Source: JBMYRH01 sp049602155 (GTDB lineage: Bacteria; Myxococcota_A; UBA9042; PHBI01; JBMYRH01). Taken from it: DNA of 64,000 nt. The DNA is taken from contig JBMYRH010000002.1 of NCBI GenBank assembly GCA_049602155.1, positions 62,001-126,000 of the forward strand, in the 5' to 3' direction. The position numbers were made by a program, and so were the translations under genes. Numbering within the stretch: position 1 is the first letter of the stretch; every line of letters starts with the position of its first letter. The notes under the pieces were generated by a model, which was given only the letters and a program-made list of their open reading frames with translations, searched no databases and had not been told where the DNA came from. Shown here in pieces: positions 53,658 through 60,724 of this stretch.

Positions 53658-54185
53658 CTAGGCGGCCGTCTCCGTCTCCTCAGGGAGCGGCTCGGCGTCG
53701 GCGAACATCTCCTCGATCTCGGTCTCGATCGCGTCTTCGTTGCTCTCTTTGGCGATTGAGAGTTCCTTCACGAGGAGCTGCCGCGCCGTGTCGAGCATCT
53801 TTCGCTCTCCAAACGAGAGGTTCTTGTCGTACTTCAAGAGGTAGAGATCCCGGAGGACCTCGGCGACGTCGTAGACTGACCCTGTTTTGATCTTCTCAAG
53901 GTAGCGTCGGTAGCGTCGGTTCCAGGTTTGCTGATCGAACTTCACGGGGCGCTCGCGGAGGATCTCGTAGACCTCTTCTACCTCTTCGCCCTGGATGACC
54001 GATCGTAGACCGACCGCGTTGACCTTGTTGATGGGGATCCGGATCTTCTTGTCCGTATCGAGCACACGCAGGACGTAGAAGTTCTGCTGCATGCCCGAGA
54101 TCTCCATGCTCTCGATCCCCATGATCTCCGTCACCCCTTGTGCGGGGTAGACAGTCTTGTCACCGATCTTGAAGGTAGGCTGCAT
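53658..54185 (-). CDS. CarD/CdnL family RNA polymerase-binding regulator
   Basis: This 175 aa protein is a CdnL-type transcription factor. An N-terminal RNA polymerase beta-interacting Tudor-like domain is present (FKIGDKTVYPAQGVTEIMG). It is followed by the helical C-terminal domain with the Trp-containing DNA-contacting segment QQTWNRRYRRYLEK and FGERKMLDTARQLLVKE. Such proteins stabilise open complexes at rRNA and growth promoters and are usually essential. An extra acidic tail of about 20 residues ends the protein. It lies 127 bases downstream of its own strong promoter and converges with the M20-like gene. Confidence 0.92.
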   Translation of the reverse strand: MQPTFKIGDKTVYPAQGVTEIMGIESMEISGMQQNFYVLRVLDTDKKIRIPINKVNAVGLRSVIQGEEVEEVYEILRERPVKFDQQTWNRRYRRYLEKIKTGSVYDVAEVLRDLYLLKYDKNLSFGERKMLDTARQLLVKELSIAKESNEDAIETEIEEMFADAEPLPEETETAA

Positions 54186-54488
54186 CGACTCTCCTTATCG
54201 CTCTAATCGCGCGTCATTCGCGATGAGCGTGCCCGCCAATCAGGCCTCGCCTGACCGGGGGCTCAGGACGAGCGGGATGCACATGATCCACATCGAGTGG
54301 CGAACACCAATCGCACCCGTCTAACCCTCTAAGTAGACCAAAATACGGCGACACTGTCAACGGGGCACATCGCCACCAATCAGCGATCCACTGCCCTGCG
54401 TTATCACACACAACCCGTGCGCTAACGTCCGTATTCCGGGCCAAGTTCCCAGCTGAACTCACTCAGCTAGGGAGCCCGATGATCCACG
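54186..54488. other. Leader region of the carD gene
   Basis: This is a 303-base gap without a convincing gene. The 82-codon frame at 54214-54462 on the minus strand has no Shine-Dalgarno and no recognisable sequence. It holds the carD promoter (54332-54360) and otherwise nothing I can identify. Confidence 0.6.
54332..54360 (-). promoter_or_regulatory. Sigma-70-type promoter for carD
   Basis: On the minus strand a perfect TTGACA (54360-54355) is separated by 17 bases from TCTACT (54337-54332; 4 of 6). The start of transcription would lie about 140 bases before ATG 54185, leaving a long untranslated leader. Confidence 0.6.
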
Positions 54489-54827
54489 CTAGCCCTTTGC
54501 GGCTGGGCCCGTCGTCGACAGTTGGCGGTGGTGATCGAGGAGGCGCTTCACAGTGTAGCCCTCCATCTTCTCACGCCAGCCGTCGTTGGCCTTTCCTGAC
54601 GGGAACTGCAACGTCGTGATGGCGTCGATCAAGCCACTCTTACCGCCGAAGGTGTCTTGGACCTTCTTGGCGACTTCGTGGATGCGAAGGAGCTTCTTGT
54701 TGGTCGTACCAGACAGTTTACGGCGGGTGTCGCCGTCGTCTCCGACGAGGGACACAATCGCGCTGACCAGGTCGGCGCGGGTGCCGAACTTCGACTCAAC
54801 TTGTTGCTTTGGGGTGGGCTTAGACAT
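54489..54827 (-). CDS. Small conserved-looking basic protein of unknown function
   Basis: I do not recognise this 112 aa protein. It is Lys/Arg-rich, lacks a signal peptide and membrane segment, and is predicted helical. The pattern TRADLVSAIVSLVGD, then KLLRIHEVAKKVQDTFGG, then a second LIDAITTL suggests a duplicated short helical unit, possibly nucleic-acid or protein binding. ATG 54827 has an excellent Shine-Dalgarno (AAAGGAGAG). It follows bamD by 23 bases on the same strand and is probably co-transcribed with it. Confidence 0.75.
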   Translation of the reverse strand: MSKPTPKQQVESKFGTRADLVSAIVSLVGDDGDTRRKLSGTTNKKLLRIHEVAKKVQDTFGGKSGLIDAITTLQFPSGKANDGWREKMEGYTVKRLLDHHRQLSTTGPAAKG

Positions 54828-54850
54828 GAGTGCTCTCCTTTAGTGATGCC

Positions 54851-55720
54851 TTACTCGGAGGATTCCGTTTTAGGGGGGGTGACTGCCTTTCGAATGTCTT
54901 CGAGGCGCGCTTTGGCCTCAAGAATATGAGGGCCATCTGGGAAACTCGTGATGTACATCGCGTAGGCTTGGGCCGCGTCGGCCTGCTCTTCTGCGGTGTC
55001 ATAGGCTGAGGCCATGCGCCACACAAGCGCGGGCGTCTTAGCCGCTGCTGGGTAGGTCTCAAGCGCATGCTTGAGTCGCCACGCAACAGCCCGCGGCTTG
55101 TCGCGCGATTCATAGAAATCCGCAACGTAAATTTGATGAGCTAGGAGCATTTCCTGAGCGCCGATGAGCATCGTGCGCGCCTCAGTCGAGAACTGACTTG
55201 TCGGGAATGCCGCGATAAATCGTCGCAGCTCACGCACGGCAGAGCGGGTTGCGGTTTGATCGCGCTCGAAGTCCGGGGGCTCGATGAACAACCCAGAAGG
55301 GACGCGCTGGTAATAGCAGGAGGCGACCCGAAACCGCGCATAGGGGATGTTGGGGTCGCTCCCGTGCTGCGCGATAAATGAGCGGTACGCTTCGGCAGAC
55401 TCTTCGAAGCGCCTATCATTGTAGTACGCGTCGCCAATGCGGATCTTGGCCAGCGCAGCGTGCCGAATGTAGCGTGGGCTGCGGGCGACCGTAGAAAAGA
55501 TCTTCACCGCTTGGTTATTATTACCAGCGACCAGTTCCTCCATACCCCGGAGGTAAGCCCGTCGTGCGGTGGCCGCGGGGGTCTCACCGTCTTTCTCGAC
55601 TGGGCGGCCGTCCAAGCTCATGCCATCGGACGCACACGCTGACGTCGCGAGCGCAGCAGCGAAAAACGCCGCGGCGAGTCCCCACGTTCTCAGAGTTGTG
55701 CGCAGTGGTCGTACCAACAT
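54851..55720 (-). CDS. bamD: BamD-like outer-membrane assembly lipoprotein
   Basis: This 289 aa lipoprotein (signal ending LATSAC) matches BamD, the essential TPR lipoprotein of the BAM complex that inserts beta-barrel proteins. The TPR-like helices include AYLRGMEELVAGNNNQAVKI, IRIGDAYYNDRRFEESAEAY and FIAQHGSDPNIPYARFRVAS. A segment FIAAFPTSQFSTEAR follows, and AQAYAMYITSFPDG lies in the final repeat; the order and spacing are as in BamD. ATG 55720 or the preceding GTG 55723 may be used. It lies 66 bases after grpE. Confidence 0.87.
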   Translation of the reverse strand: MLVRPLRTTLRTWGLAAAFFAAALATSACASDGMSLDGRPVEKDGETPAATARRAYLRGMEELVAGNNNQAVKIFSTVARSPRYIRHAALAKIRIGDAYYNDRRFEESAEAYRSFIAQHGSDPNIPYARFRVASCYYQRVPSGLFIEPPDFERDQTATRSAVRELRRFIAAFPTSQFSTEARTMLIGAQEMLLAHQIYVADFYESRDKPRAVAWRLKHALETYPAAAKTPALVWRMASAYDTAEEQADAAQAYAMYITSFPDGPHILEAKARLEDIRKAVTPPKTESSE

Positions 55721-55785
55721 CACCGCGCCAGTTAGCAGTGCCTCGACGGACTGTCAACGCTCTGCCCCATCCATTCGCCTGTGAT

Positions 55786-56928
55786 TTAGGCTTTCTCGAC
55801 CAGCACTTGGGCGGCTCGCAGGAGCCGCTCTTCAAAGCGATATCCGTTCCGCACGACCTCAGCCACTTGACCCGGGGCGACTTTCCCGGTGGTCACTTGC
55901 TGGAAGGCCTCGTGGACGTTCGGATCAAAGACCTCGCCCAAGGGGGCGATGAGCTCGAGGCCCAGGAGGCCGAGATCGGTCTTGAGCTGTTTGTGGACGA
56001 GCTCGATCCCTTTGGTGAGCTGATCGGTCTCCGCGGACGCACCCTCGGCCGACTTAAGCGCCATCTCCATCGCGTCCATGATCGGCATCAGCGCCTTGAA
56101 CACGTCTTCGCGCCCCTTGCCGCGCGCCGCCTTCGCGCTGTCCTCAAGTCGCCTGCGGTACGACTCGGTCTCCGAGGTCATCGCCTTGACCTTCTTGCGG
56201 AGCTCATCGACGGCCTTGGACTCTTGAGAGGGCTCGTCGCTGCGATGCCGCTCGGGGGCTTTGGGCTTCTCTGGTTTGCGCCACTGGGTGGAGATAGGGG
56301 GCTTCCCTGGGGGGGCTCCAAGGTCCGAGGGGCCCATGCCCATCGGCGCTTTGACCGGGGGCCTAACTGGGGCCTTGGCCTGCGGCGGTGGTTGGGCCGG
56401 TGCGGGTTTGGAGGCCGGGGAGATGCCCGCAGCTTCACCCATCGTCCGTTGCAGAAGGGCCTCGAAGTCATCCAGCCCATCGAGATCGACTTTGAAGACG
56501 TTGCCTGCAGTTGAGTCGGCGCTCTCAGGGGCGCCTTTCAGTGTCGGAGGGGCTTGTGGGGCCGCTTGGGGGGGCGCTTGTGGGGGCGCTTTGGGGGGTG
56601 GAGTGGCCGCTTGGGGCGCCGGAGGGGCGCTCGCTGCAGGCTTTTGGGGAGCGTCGCCGTAGATCAATGCACTGACCGCGTCATCGAAGTCGCCTGCCCC
56701 ACCTGTGCCGCTCTCGAGGCTGGAGGCGAGGGACTGCGCAGCGGCTTCGATAGCCGATTGTCGGAGTGAAGACACTTGGCCGCTTGAGCCAGCGCTTGGC
56801 TGAGCCGCGGTGGCTGGTCCCGTGGAGGCTGAGTCGTCCTCTAAGAGACTCGCAAGGTCCACGACCTGCTCTTCATCGATTCGGAAGACTGGGATCGAGT
56901 CGTCCGGCTGACCGTCTCGCGACGTCAT
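55786..56928 (-). CDS. grpE: GrpE nucleotide exchange factor with long N-terminal extension
   Basis: The last 170 residues or so of this 380 aa protein are GrpE, the nucleotide exchange factor of DnaK. A long helix is present (AVDELRKKVKAMTSETESY, RRRLEDSAKAARGKGRED). It is followed by the beta-domain signature GEVFDPNVHEAFQQV and VVRNGYRFEERLLRAAQVLV. GrpE is usually about 190-220 aa. Here some 200 extra residues precede it: an acidic start (DDSIPVFRIDEEQVVDLASL) and a Pro/Ala/Gln-rich disordered stretch. The role of the extension is unknown. No dnaK or dnaJ is in the window. Confidence 0.88.
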   Translation of the reverse strand: MTSRDGQPDDSIPVFRIDEEQVVDLASLLEDDSASTGPATAAQPSAGSSGQVSSLRQSAIEAAAQSLASSLESGTGGAGDFDDAVSALIYGDAPQKPAASAPPAPQAATPPPKAPPQAPPQAAPQAPPTLKGAPESADSTAGNVFKVDLDGLDDFEALLQRTMGEAAGISPASKPAPAQPPPQAKAPVRPPVKAPMGMGPSDLGAPPGKPPISTQWRKPEKPKAPERHRSDEPSQESKAVDELRKKVKAMTSETESYRRRLEDSAKAARGKGREDVFKALMPIMDAMEMALKSAEGASAETDQLTKGIELVHKQLKTDLGLLGLELIAPLGEVFDPNVHEAFQQVTTGKVAPGQVAEVVRNGYRFEERLLRAAQVLVEKA

Positions 56929-57105
56929 AGCTGATGTGCCCCCACAACCTTGATTTGTGGTCGCCGAGGCGACCTGAATCGTCAGTATCCCGAAAAGAAG
57001 AGAACGGGTCCACCGCGTAATGCAGTTCCGAGTGGTTAGTGCGACTCGTGGGCGGGAGCCGCACCGTGCAAAGAACGTTCATTGCGTCTCATAGCTCGGG
57101 TGCCA

Positions 57106-57126
57106 GGCGCGGACATTATACGCGCC
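57106..57126. promoter_or_regulatory. GC inverted repeat around a TATAAT hexamer upstream of grpE
   Basis: GGCGCG (57106-57111) and CGCGCC (57121-57126) flank 9 bases. On the minus strand these include a perfect TATAAT (57120-57115). It could be the grpE promoter with an operator, or the terminator of the FHA-GGDEF gene, whose stop is 17 bases away. No good -35 is visible. Confidence 0.4.
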
Positions 57127-57142
57127 GTCCGTCACGATGGAG

Positions 57143-58045
57143 TCAGGACGCGACCCGATTTCGCCCCGACCGCTTCGCGTCGTAAAGGCGTTCATCCGCG
57201 GCTCGTATGAGATCGATGGAGCCGTTCATGGTGTCCGCGTTTAGGATCGCGACTCCGAGGCTGATTGTGATGCGGATCGTGTTGCCCTCAAAGCAGAAGG
57301 GGTGGGTCTCGACCAAGCCGCGTAACGACTCGGCGTAGCGCACTGCGCCTTCAATGCTGGTCTCGGGAAGCACCAGCGCGAATTCCTCACCACCGTAGCG
57401 GGCAAAGAGCTCTTCACGCCGCACGCGGCGGCTACAGATTTGAGCCATCTCGCGAAGCACATAGTCGCCCGTCAGGTGGCCGAGCTCGTCGTTGACCCGC
57501 TTAAAGTAGTCGATGTCCATCATGACCAACGCCAGGCTACGGCCGTAGCGCCGCGAGCGCGCGATCTCACGATCTAAAAACTCGTTCAGCGCCCGCACAT
57601 TGGCGACCGCAGTGAGCCCGTCCGAGATCGTCATACGGTAGATCTCTTCGTGGTAGGCCGCCTCGACGTTCCGTCCACACAAGTACTTACAGATGACATC
57701 ACCGATGCGGACGAGGTCGCCACTACGTAGCACCGATCGCTGCACAGGGTGATCGTTGAGGTAGGTGCCGTTGGTTGACCCCAGGTCTTCGACGAGGCGC
57801 TCTTCGCCCTCTCTCACGATCCGCGCATGACCTCGGCTGACGCTGTCGACATCAAGGACCACGTGATTGGCAGGATCGCGCCCGATGCTTACCTCATCAC
57901 TGTCGATGTCGATCTTGCGCCCGATGGAGGCACCATAAAGGACTACGAGACACTCCGGACCGCGTCCCTCAGGCTTTGGCGTCATCTTCGGTACAGAGAC
58001 GCGCGTCGACTCTCCGACGCGGTGCTCGAAGCCGCTCTCCGCCAT
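57143..58045 (-). CDS. FHA-GGDEF diguanylate cyclase
   Basis: This 300 aa cytoplasmic protein has an N-terminal FHA phosphothreonine-binding domain (about 32-115; VSIGRDPANHVVLDVDSVSR, LGSTNGTYLN). It also has a C-terminal GGDEF domain (about 130-300) with the active motif YGGEEF and MMDIDYFKRVND, so it should make c-di-GMP from GTP. The inhibitory RxxD site reads RREE and may be weak. This pairing links Ser/Thr phosphorylation to c-di-GMP and is common in myxobacteria. The start is uncertain: ATG 58045 is used here, TTG 58114 would add 23 residues, and ATG 57985 is also possible. The PilZ-like cyclase at 10292 is a potential c-di-GMP target in the same window. Confidence 0.88.
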   Translation of the reverse strand: MAESGFEHRVGESTRVSVPKMTPKPEGRGPECLVVLYGASIGRKIDIDSDEVSIGRDPANHVVLDVDSVSRGHARIVREGEERLVEDLGSTNGTYLNDHPVQRSVLRSGDLVRIGDVICKYLCGRNVEAAYHEEIYRMTISDGLTAVANVRALNEFLDREIARSRRYGRSLALVMMDIDYFKRVNDELGHLTGDYVLREMAQICSRRVRREELFARYGGEEFALVLPETSIEGAVRYAESLRGLVETHPFCFEGNTIRITISLGVAILNADTMNGSIDLIRAADERLYDAKRSGRNRVAS

Positions 58046-58243
58046 CGAGGCCGATGGATCGGTCTCAGATTGGTTCTTTCGATTGGTCACAGTGTCCGCT
58101 CCGGCTGCAGACAAGATGCACCAAGTCTAAGGTTGGTCTGTGTCTGCTTCAAGCGCCCGGGCGCACAACAGAGGTTTGGGCTCGGGTTTTTTCACAGGGG
58201 CAACCGGGAGGTGTGTACACTCGGCGAGCCTTTGGAGGAGGAC

Positions 58244-59083
58244 ATGATGCGAACGCCTTTGGTGTGGATGGCTACCTTGGCCCTGATCGTGACGTCGGCT
58301 GCGTCTGCGCACGCGTACGATGACGGTCTCTATTTCAGCTTCGGGTTCGGTTACGCCAACGAGTCTGGTGAGCGTGGCCTCGACACGGTGAGCGGCGGGT
58401 GCCCCGTCGCTCAAGGTTTTGGTCCGTCTTCAGCGCCTTTCCTTTGGCCCGAGGAGGGAGCTTGCATCTACGTGCCTGGGCCGAACCAGCTCGCGGACGA
58501 CTTGACCGTCGACGCTGCCATGCAGGCCAGGCATGAGGAGATCGTCCGGGCAGACACTGGCGATATGATCGCGATTCAGCTGCGCTTTGGATACAACATC
58601 CTCGGCTACGCGTCGGTCGAGGTAGACCTCGCCGGGGCGGGCTCTACCTCCATCACGGACGGCATGGCGCACGTCGGCTTTCAGGGGCGGCTGCACCCCG
58701 CCCAGTTCGCCATCCCGCATGACGATCGCGATTGGGACGTATCCCTCTTTGTAGGAGGGGGGTATTCGATCGCGGGCTACAAGCCCATCTATGATGCGGC
58801 GCTTCATGGTGGCGACCCGGACAACCCGGAGCTCAACCGCAACGCCGTCTTCGATAGCAAGGGGTGGACTGGCGCGCACATTGGCTTCGGCGCCGGGTTT
58901 GATTACCAGTTCTCCGACTCCGGCTCAGTGGGGCTGGACCTCAAGTTTATTCGGCCTCTCTACGCCACCTGGATCGCGAACTTCGAGGTCCCTTATGAGG
59001 CGCCGCCGATCGAGACGCCTGATACGTGGGTCGTGACGCCCACGGTGCGGTTGACTTGGCTGATCTGGTCTCCCGAGCCCTGA
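58244..59083 (+). CDS. Outer-membrane beta-barrel protein
   Basis: This 279 aa protein has a cleavable signal peptide (MMRTPLVWMATLALIVTSAA, cut after AHA). Alternating aromatic/polar strands typical of small beta-barrels follow: GLYFSFGFGYANESG, IAIQLRFGYNILGYASVEVD, GAHIGFGAGFDYQFSDSGSV and a final VVTPTVRLTWLIW. Most of the rest is unremarkable, with a Cys pair in the first extracellular loop region. GGAGGAGG at 58234-58241 identifies ATG 58244 or 58247 as the start; the much longer frame from 57827 lies inside the divergent FHA gene and is not real. Its 3' end overlaps the hydrolase gene by 91 bases tail to tail. Confidence 0.82.
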   Translation: MMRTPLVWMATLALIVTSAASAHAYDDGLYFSFGFGYANESGERGLDTVSGGCPVAQGFGPSSAPFLWPEEGACIYVPGPNQLADDLTVDAAMQARHEEIVRADTGDMIAIQLRFGYNILGYASVEVDLAGAGSTSITDGMAHVGFQGRLHPAQFAIPHDDRDWDVSLFVGGGYSIAGYKPIYDAALHGGDPDNPELNRNAVFDSKGWTGAHIGFGAGFDYQFSDSGSVGLDLKFIRPLYATWIANFEVPYEAPPIETPDTWVVTPTVRLTWLIWSPEP

Positions 59084-60180
59084 GCGCTTGGGTTGGCGAC
59101 GGCCGGGGCGGGCTTATCAAGCCAGCCGACCACGTGCGGGTGGACGTCGTAGACCGCGCTTGGTGCGAGCAAGATGTCTGCGTGCCGATAGTTGCGCGTC
59201 GCTCCGTGTGCTTTACCGATGACGACGAGGGCCTTGTCTCCTGAACCGAGGCGCTCATAGGCATCGCTGACGGAGGCGCCAGGAACCAGACCGTCTCCTT
59301 CGACACGGATGACCAAGGTGGGCGTCTGGACACGCTCTAGGTCACGCTCGCGGTCACGGCCATCGGCAGCCACGAAGCGGCCGGTCGTGATCCACCGCAT
59401 GAGCTGCGCGAGGTCACCGCCGCTGAGATCTTCGATGCCGTGCTTCAACCACGCGCGCCGCTGACGATGCGTCAGGGTGCGGAGCCTCAGGTGATTGTTC
59501 ATCGCGACCGCGTGAGGCAGTGGGCCCGGCATGCGCGCCGCACGATCGATCCCGATGCCTCGCAGGCGCTTTGCGACCGGAGCGAGCAAGCGGGTTGGGT
59601 GATGCATGATCCTGGCTGCGAGGCCGAAGAACTTCTCGAAGGAGGCGGGTGAGGCAAGCGTCACCAGCCGCCCGACGCGGTCTGATCCGGGGCCAGCACA
59701 GAAACAGTAACCGAAGACACCGCCGAGGCTGTGGCCCACGAGATCGACGCGCTCGGCTTGAGTCTCCCGCAAGACGACATCGATGGCCGCGGGGAGGTCG
59801 AAATCAAGCTTCCGGTCGAGGTTGATGACGGGGTTGCCGGTGCGCAGATAGGTGCTTGAACGAGAGCCGCGGAAGTCTAAAATCCAGACGTCACGGCCCG
59901 CCGCATTGAGCGAGGCGGGCAGGGTGAGCCCGTCCACGACTCCGAAGGTGAAGCGATTGCTGTTTGCCCCAGGCAAAAGCAACACAGGGCGCCTATCCAG
60001 GGTCAGCGAGGCGACCGTAGGGCGGCTTCGATAGAGCATCAACTCAAAGCCGTCATCAGTCCTGACAGGGTAGGCTTCGTAGTTGATGGGCTCTGCAATC
60101 TCGGTAGAGGGGCGCATCCCCCCCGAAATACGACGTGATACGTCATTGGGCAAGGAAAAGTCGGCCACCTCAGAAGCCAA
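58993..60180 (-). CDS. Alpha/beta hydrolase (lipase/esterase-like)
   Basis: This 395 aa protein is an alpha/beta hydrolase. The oxyanion region is PVLLLPGANSNRFTF, the nucleophile elbow is VGHSLGGVFG, and a later IRVEGDGLVPG (Asp) and IGKAHGATRN (His) complete a likely triad. DVWILDFRGSRSS resembles the conserved strand of triacylglycerol lipases. No signal peptide is visible, so it is probably cytoplasmic. The TTG start at 60180 has GGAG about 6 bases upstream and overlaps the preceding gene by 11 bases, which suggests coupling. The C terminus (about 40 residues) is not conserved-looking and overlaps the convergent barrel gene. Confidence 0.82.
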   Translation of the reverse strand: MASEVADFSLPNDVSRRISGGMRPSTEIAEPINYEAYPVRTDDGFELMLYRSRPTVASLTLDRRPVLLLPGANSNRFTFGVVDGLTLPASLNAAGRDVWILDFRGSRSSTYLRTGNPVINLDRKLDFDLPAAIDVVLRETQAERVDLVGHSLGGVFGYCFCAGPGSDRVGRLVTLASPASFEKFFGLAARIMHHPTRLLAPVAKRLRGIGIDRAARMPGPLPHAVAMNNHLRLRTLTHRQRRAWLKHGIEDLSGGDLAQLMRWITTGRFVAADGRDRERDLERVQTPTLVIRVEGDGLVPGASVSDAYERLGSGDKALVVIGKAHGATRNYRHADILLAPSAVYDVHPHVVGWLDKPAPAVANPSAQGSGDQISQVNRTVGVTTHVSGVSIGGAS

Positions 60181-60724
60181 AGCTGCTCCACTTGACCATC
60201 AGCCCGACCGTGTGATGCCCCTTGACCACCCCCGCCTCCTGGACGCGGAAGCCGGGGCGCGCGAAGGGCATGATGCTGATACTTCCCCCTCCGTCTTCGG
60301 GCCGGGCCGACCAGATTGGGATCGGGAGTCCGAGGAGCATATGCAGGGTCACCGCGGTCTCTGGGACGTCTGAGGCGTGGTCACCGAGGAAGGGGGACAC
60401 GCTGAGCCCGACGCCGACGAGCGCGACATACCAGAGCGAGAGCTCTGCGAGCGGCTGCAGTCTGACGCCTGTGCGTTCGACAAAGGTGGTGAGCGAGAGG
60501 TGGGCGCCAAAGACGCCGTGCAAGTAGCTGAGGTCTACGCCTCCTGCGACCCCTGTCGTGAACCGCTCGCCGCTGTCACCGAATGCCACCCCGCCGTTCA
60601 GGCCGACGGCGATGTCGTGGTGTGGGAGTCTGCTCGTGAGTGGCCAGTCAAACTCAGCGGCTGCGCTGTGGGGGAGGCCAGCGATGAGCACGAGCGCCAA
60701 GGCAAGGGCCCGTATCCTCCTCAC
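60170..60724 (-). CDS. Small secreted, barrel-like protein
   Basis: I do not recognise this 184 aa protein. It has a signal peptide (LALALVLIAGLPHSAAA) and then alternating hydrophobic/polar strands rich in Gly (DIAVGLNGGVAFGDSG, AGGVDLSYLHGVFGAHLS), ending in aromatic SSFGF. This is consistent with a small outer-membrane barrel. The GTG start overlaps the upstream TGA as GTGA, and its 3' end overlaps the hydrolase start, so it sits in the middle of a tightly coupled three-gene operon. Confidence 0.75.
   Translation of the reverse strand: MRRIRALALALVLIAGLPHSAAAEFDWPLTSRLPHHDIAVGLNGGVAFGDSGERFTTGVAGGVDLSYLHGVFGAHLSLTTFVERTGVRLQPLAELSLWYVALVGVGLSVSPFLGDHASDVPETAVTLHMLLGLPIPIWSARPEDGGGSISIMPFARPGFRVQEAGVVKGHHTVGLMVKWSSFGF

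Noticed and set aside
54214..54462. 82-codon frame upstream of carD
   Set aside because: There is no ribosome binding site, its composition is unlike that of a protein, and it contains the carD promoter.
57827..58243. Long 5' extension of the outer-membrane barrel frame
   Set aside because: It runs antisense through the FHA-GGDEF gene, while GGAGGAGG at 58234-58241 and a signal peptide fix the start at 58244.
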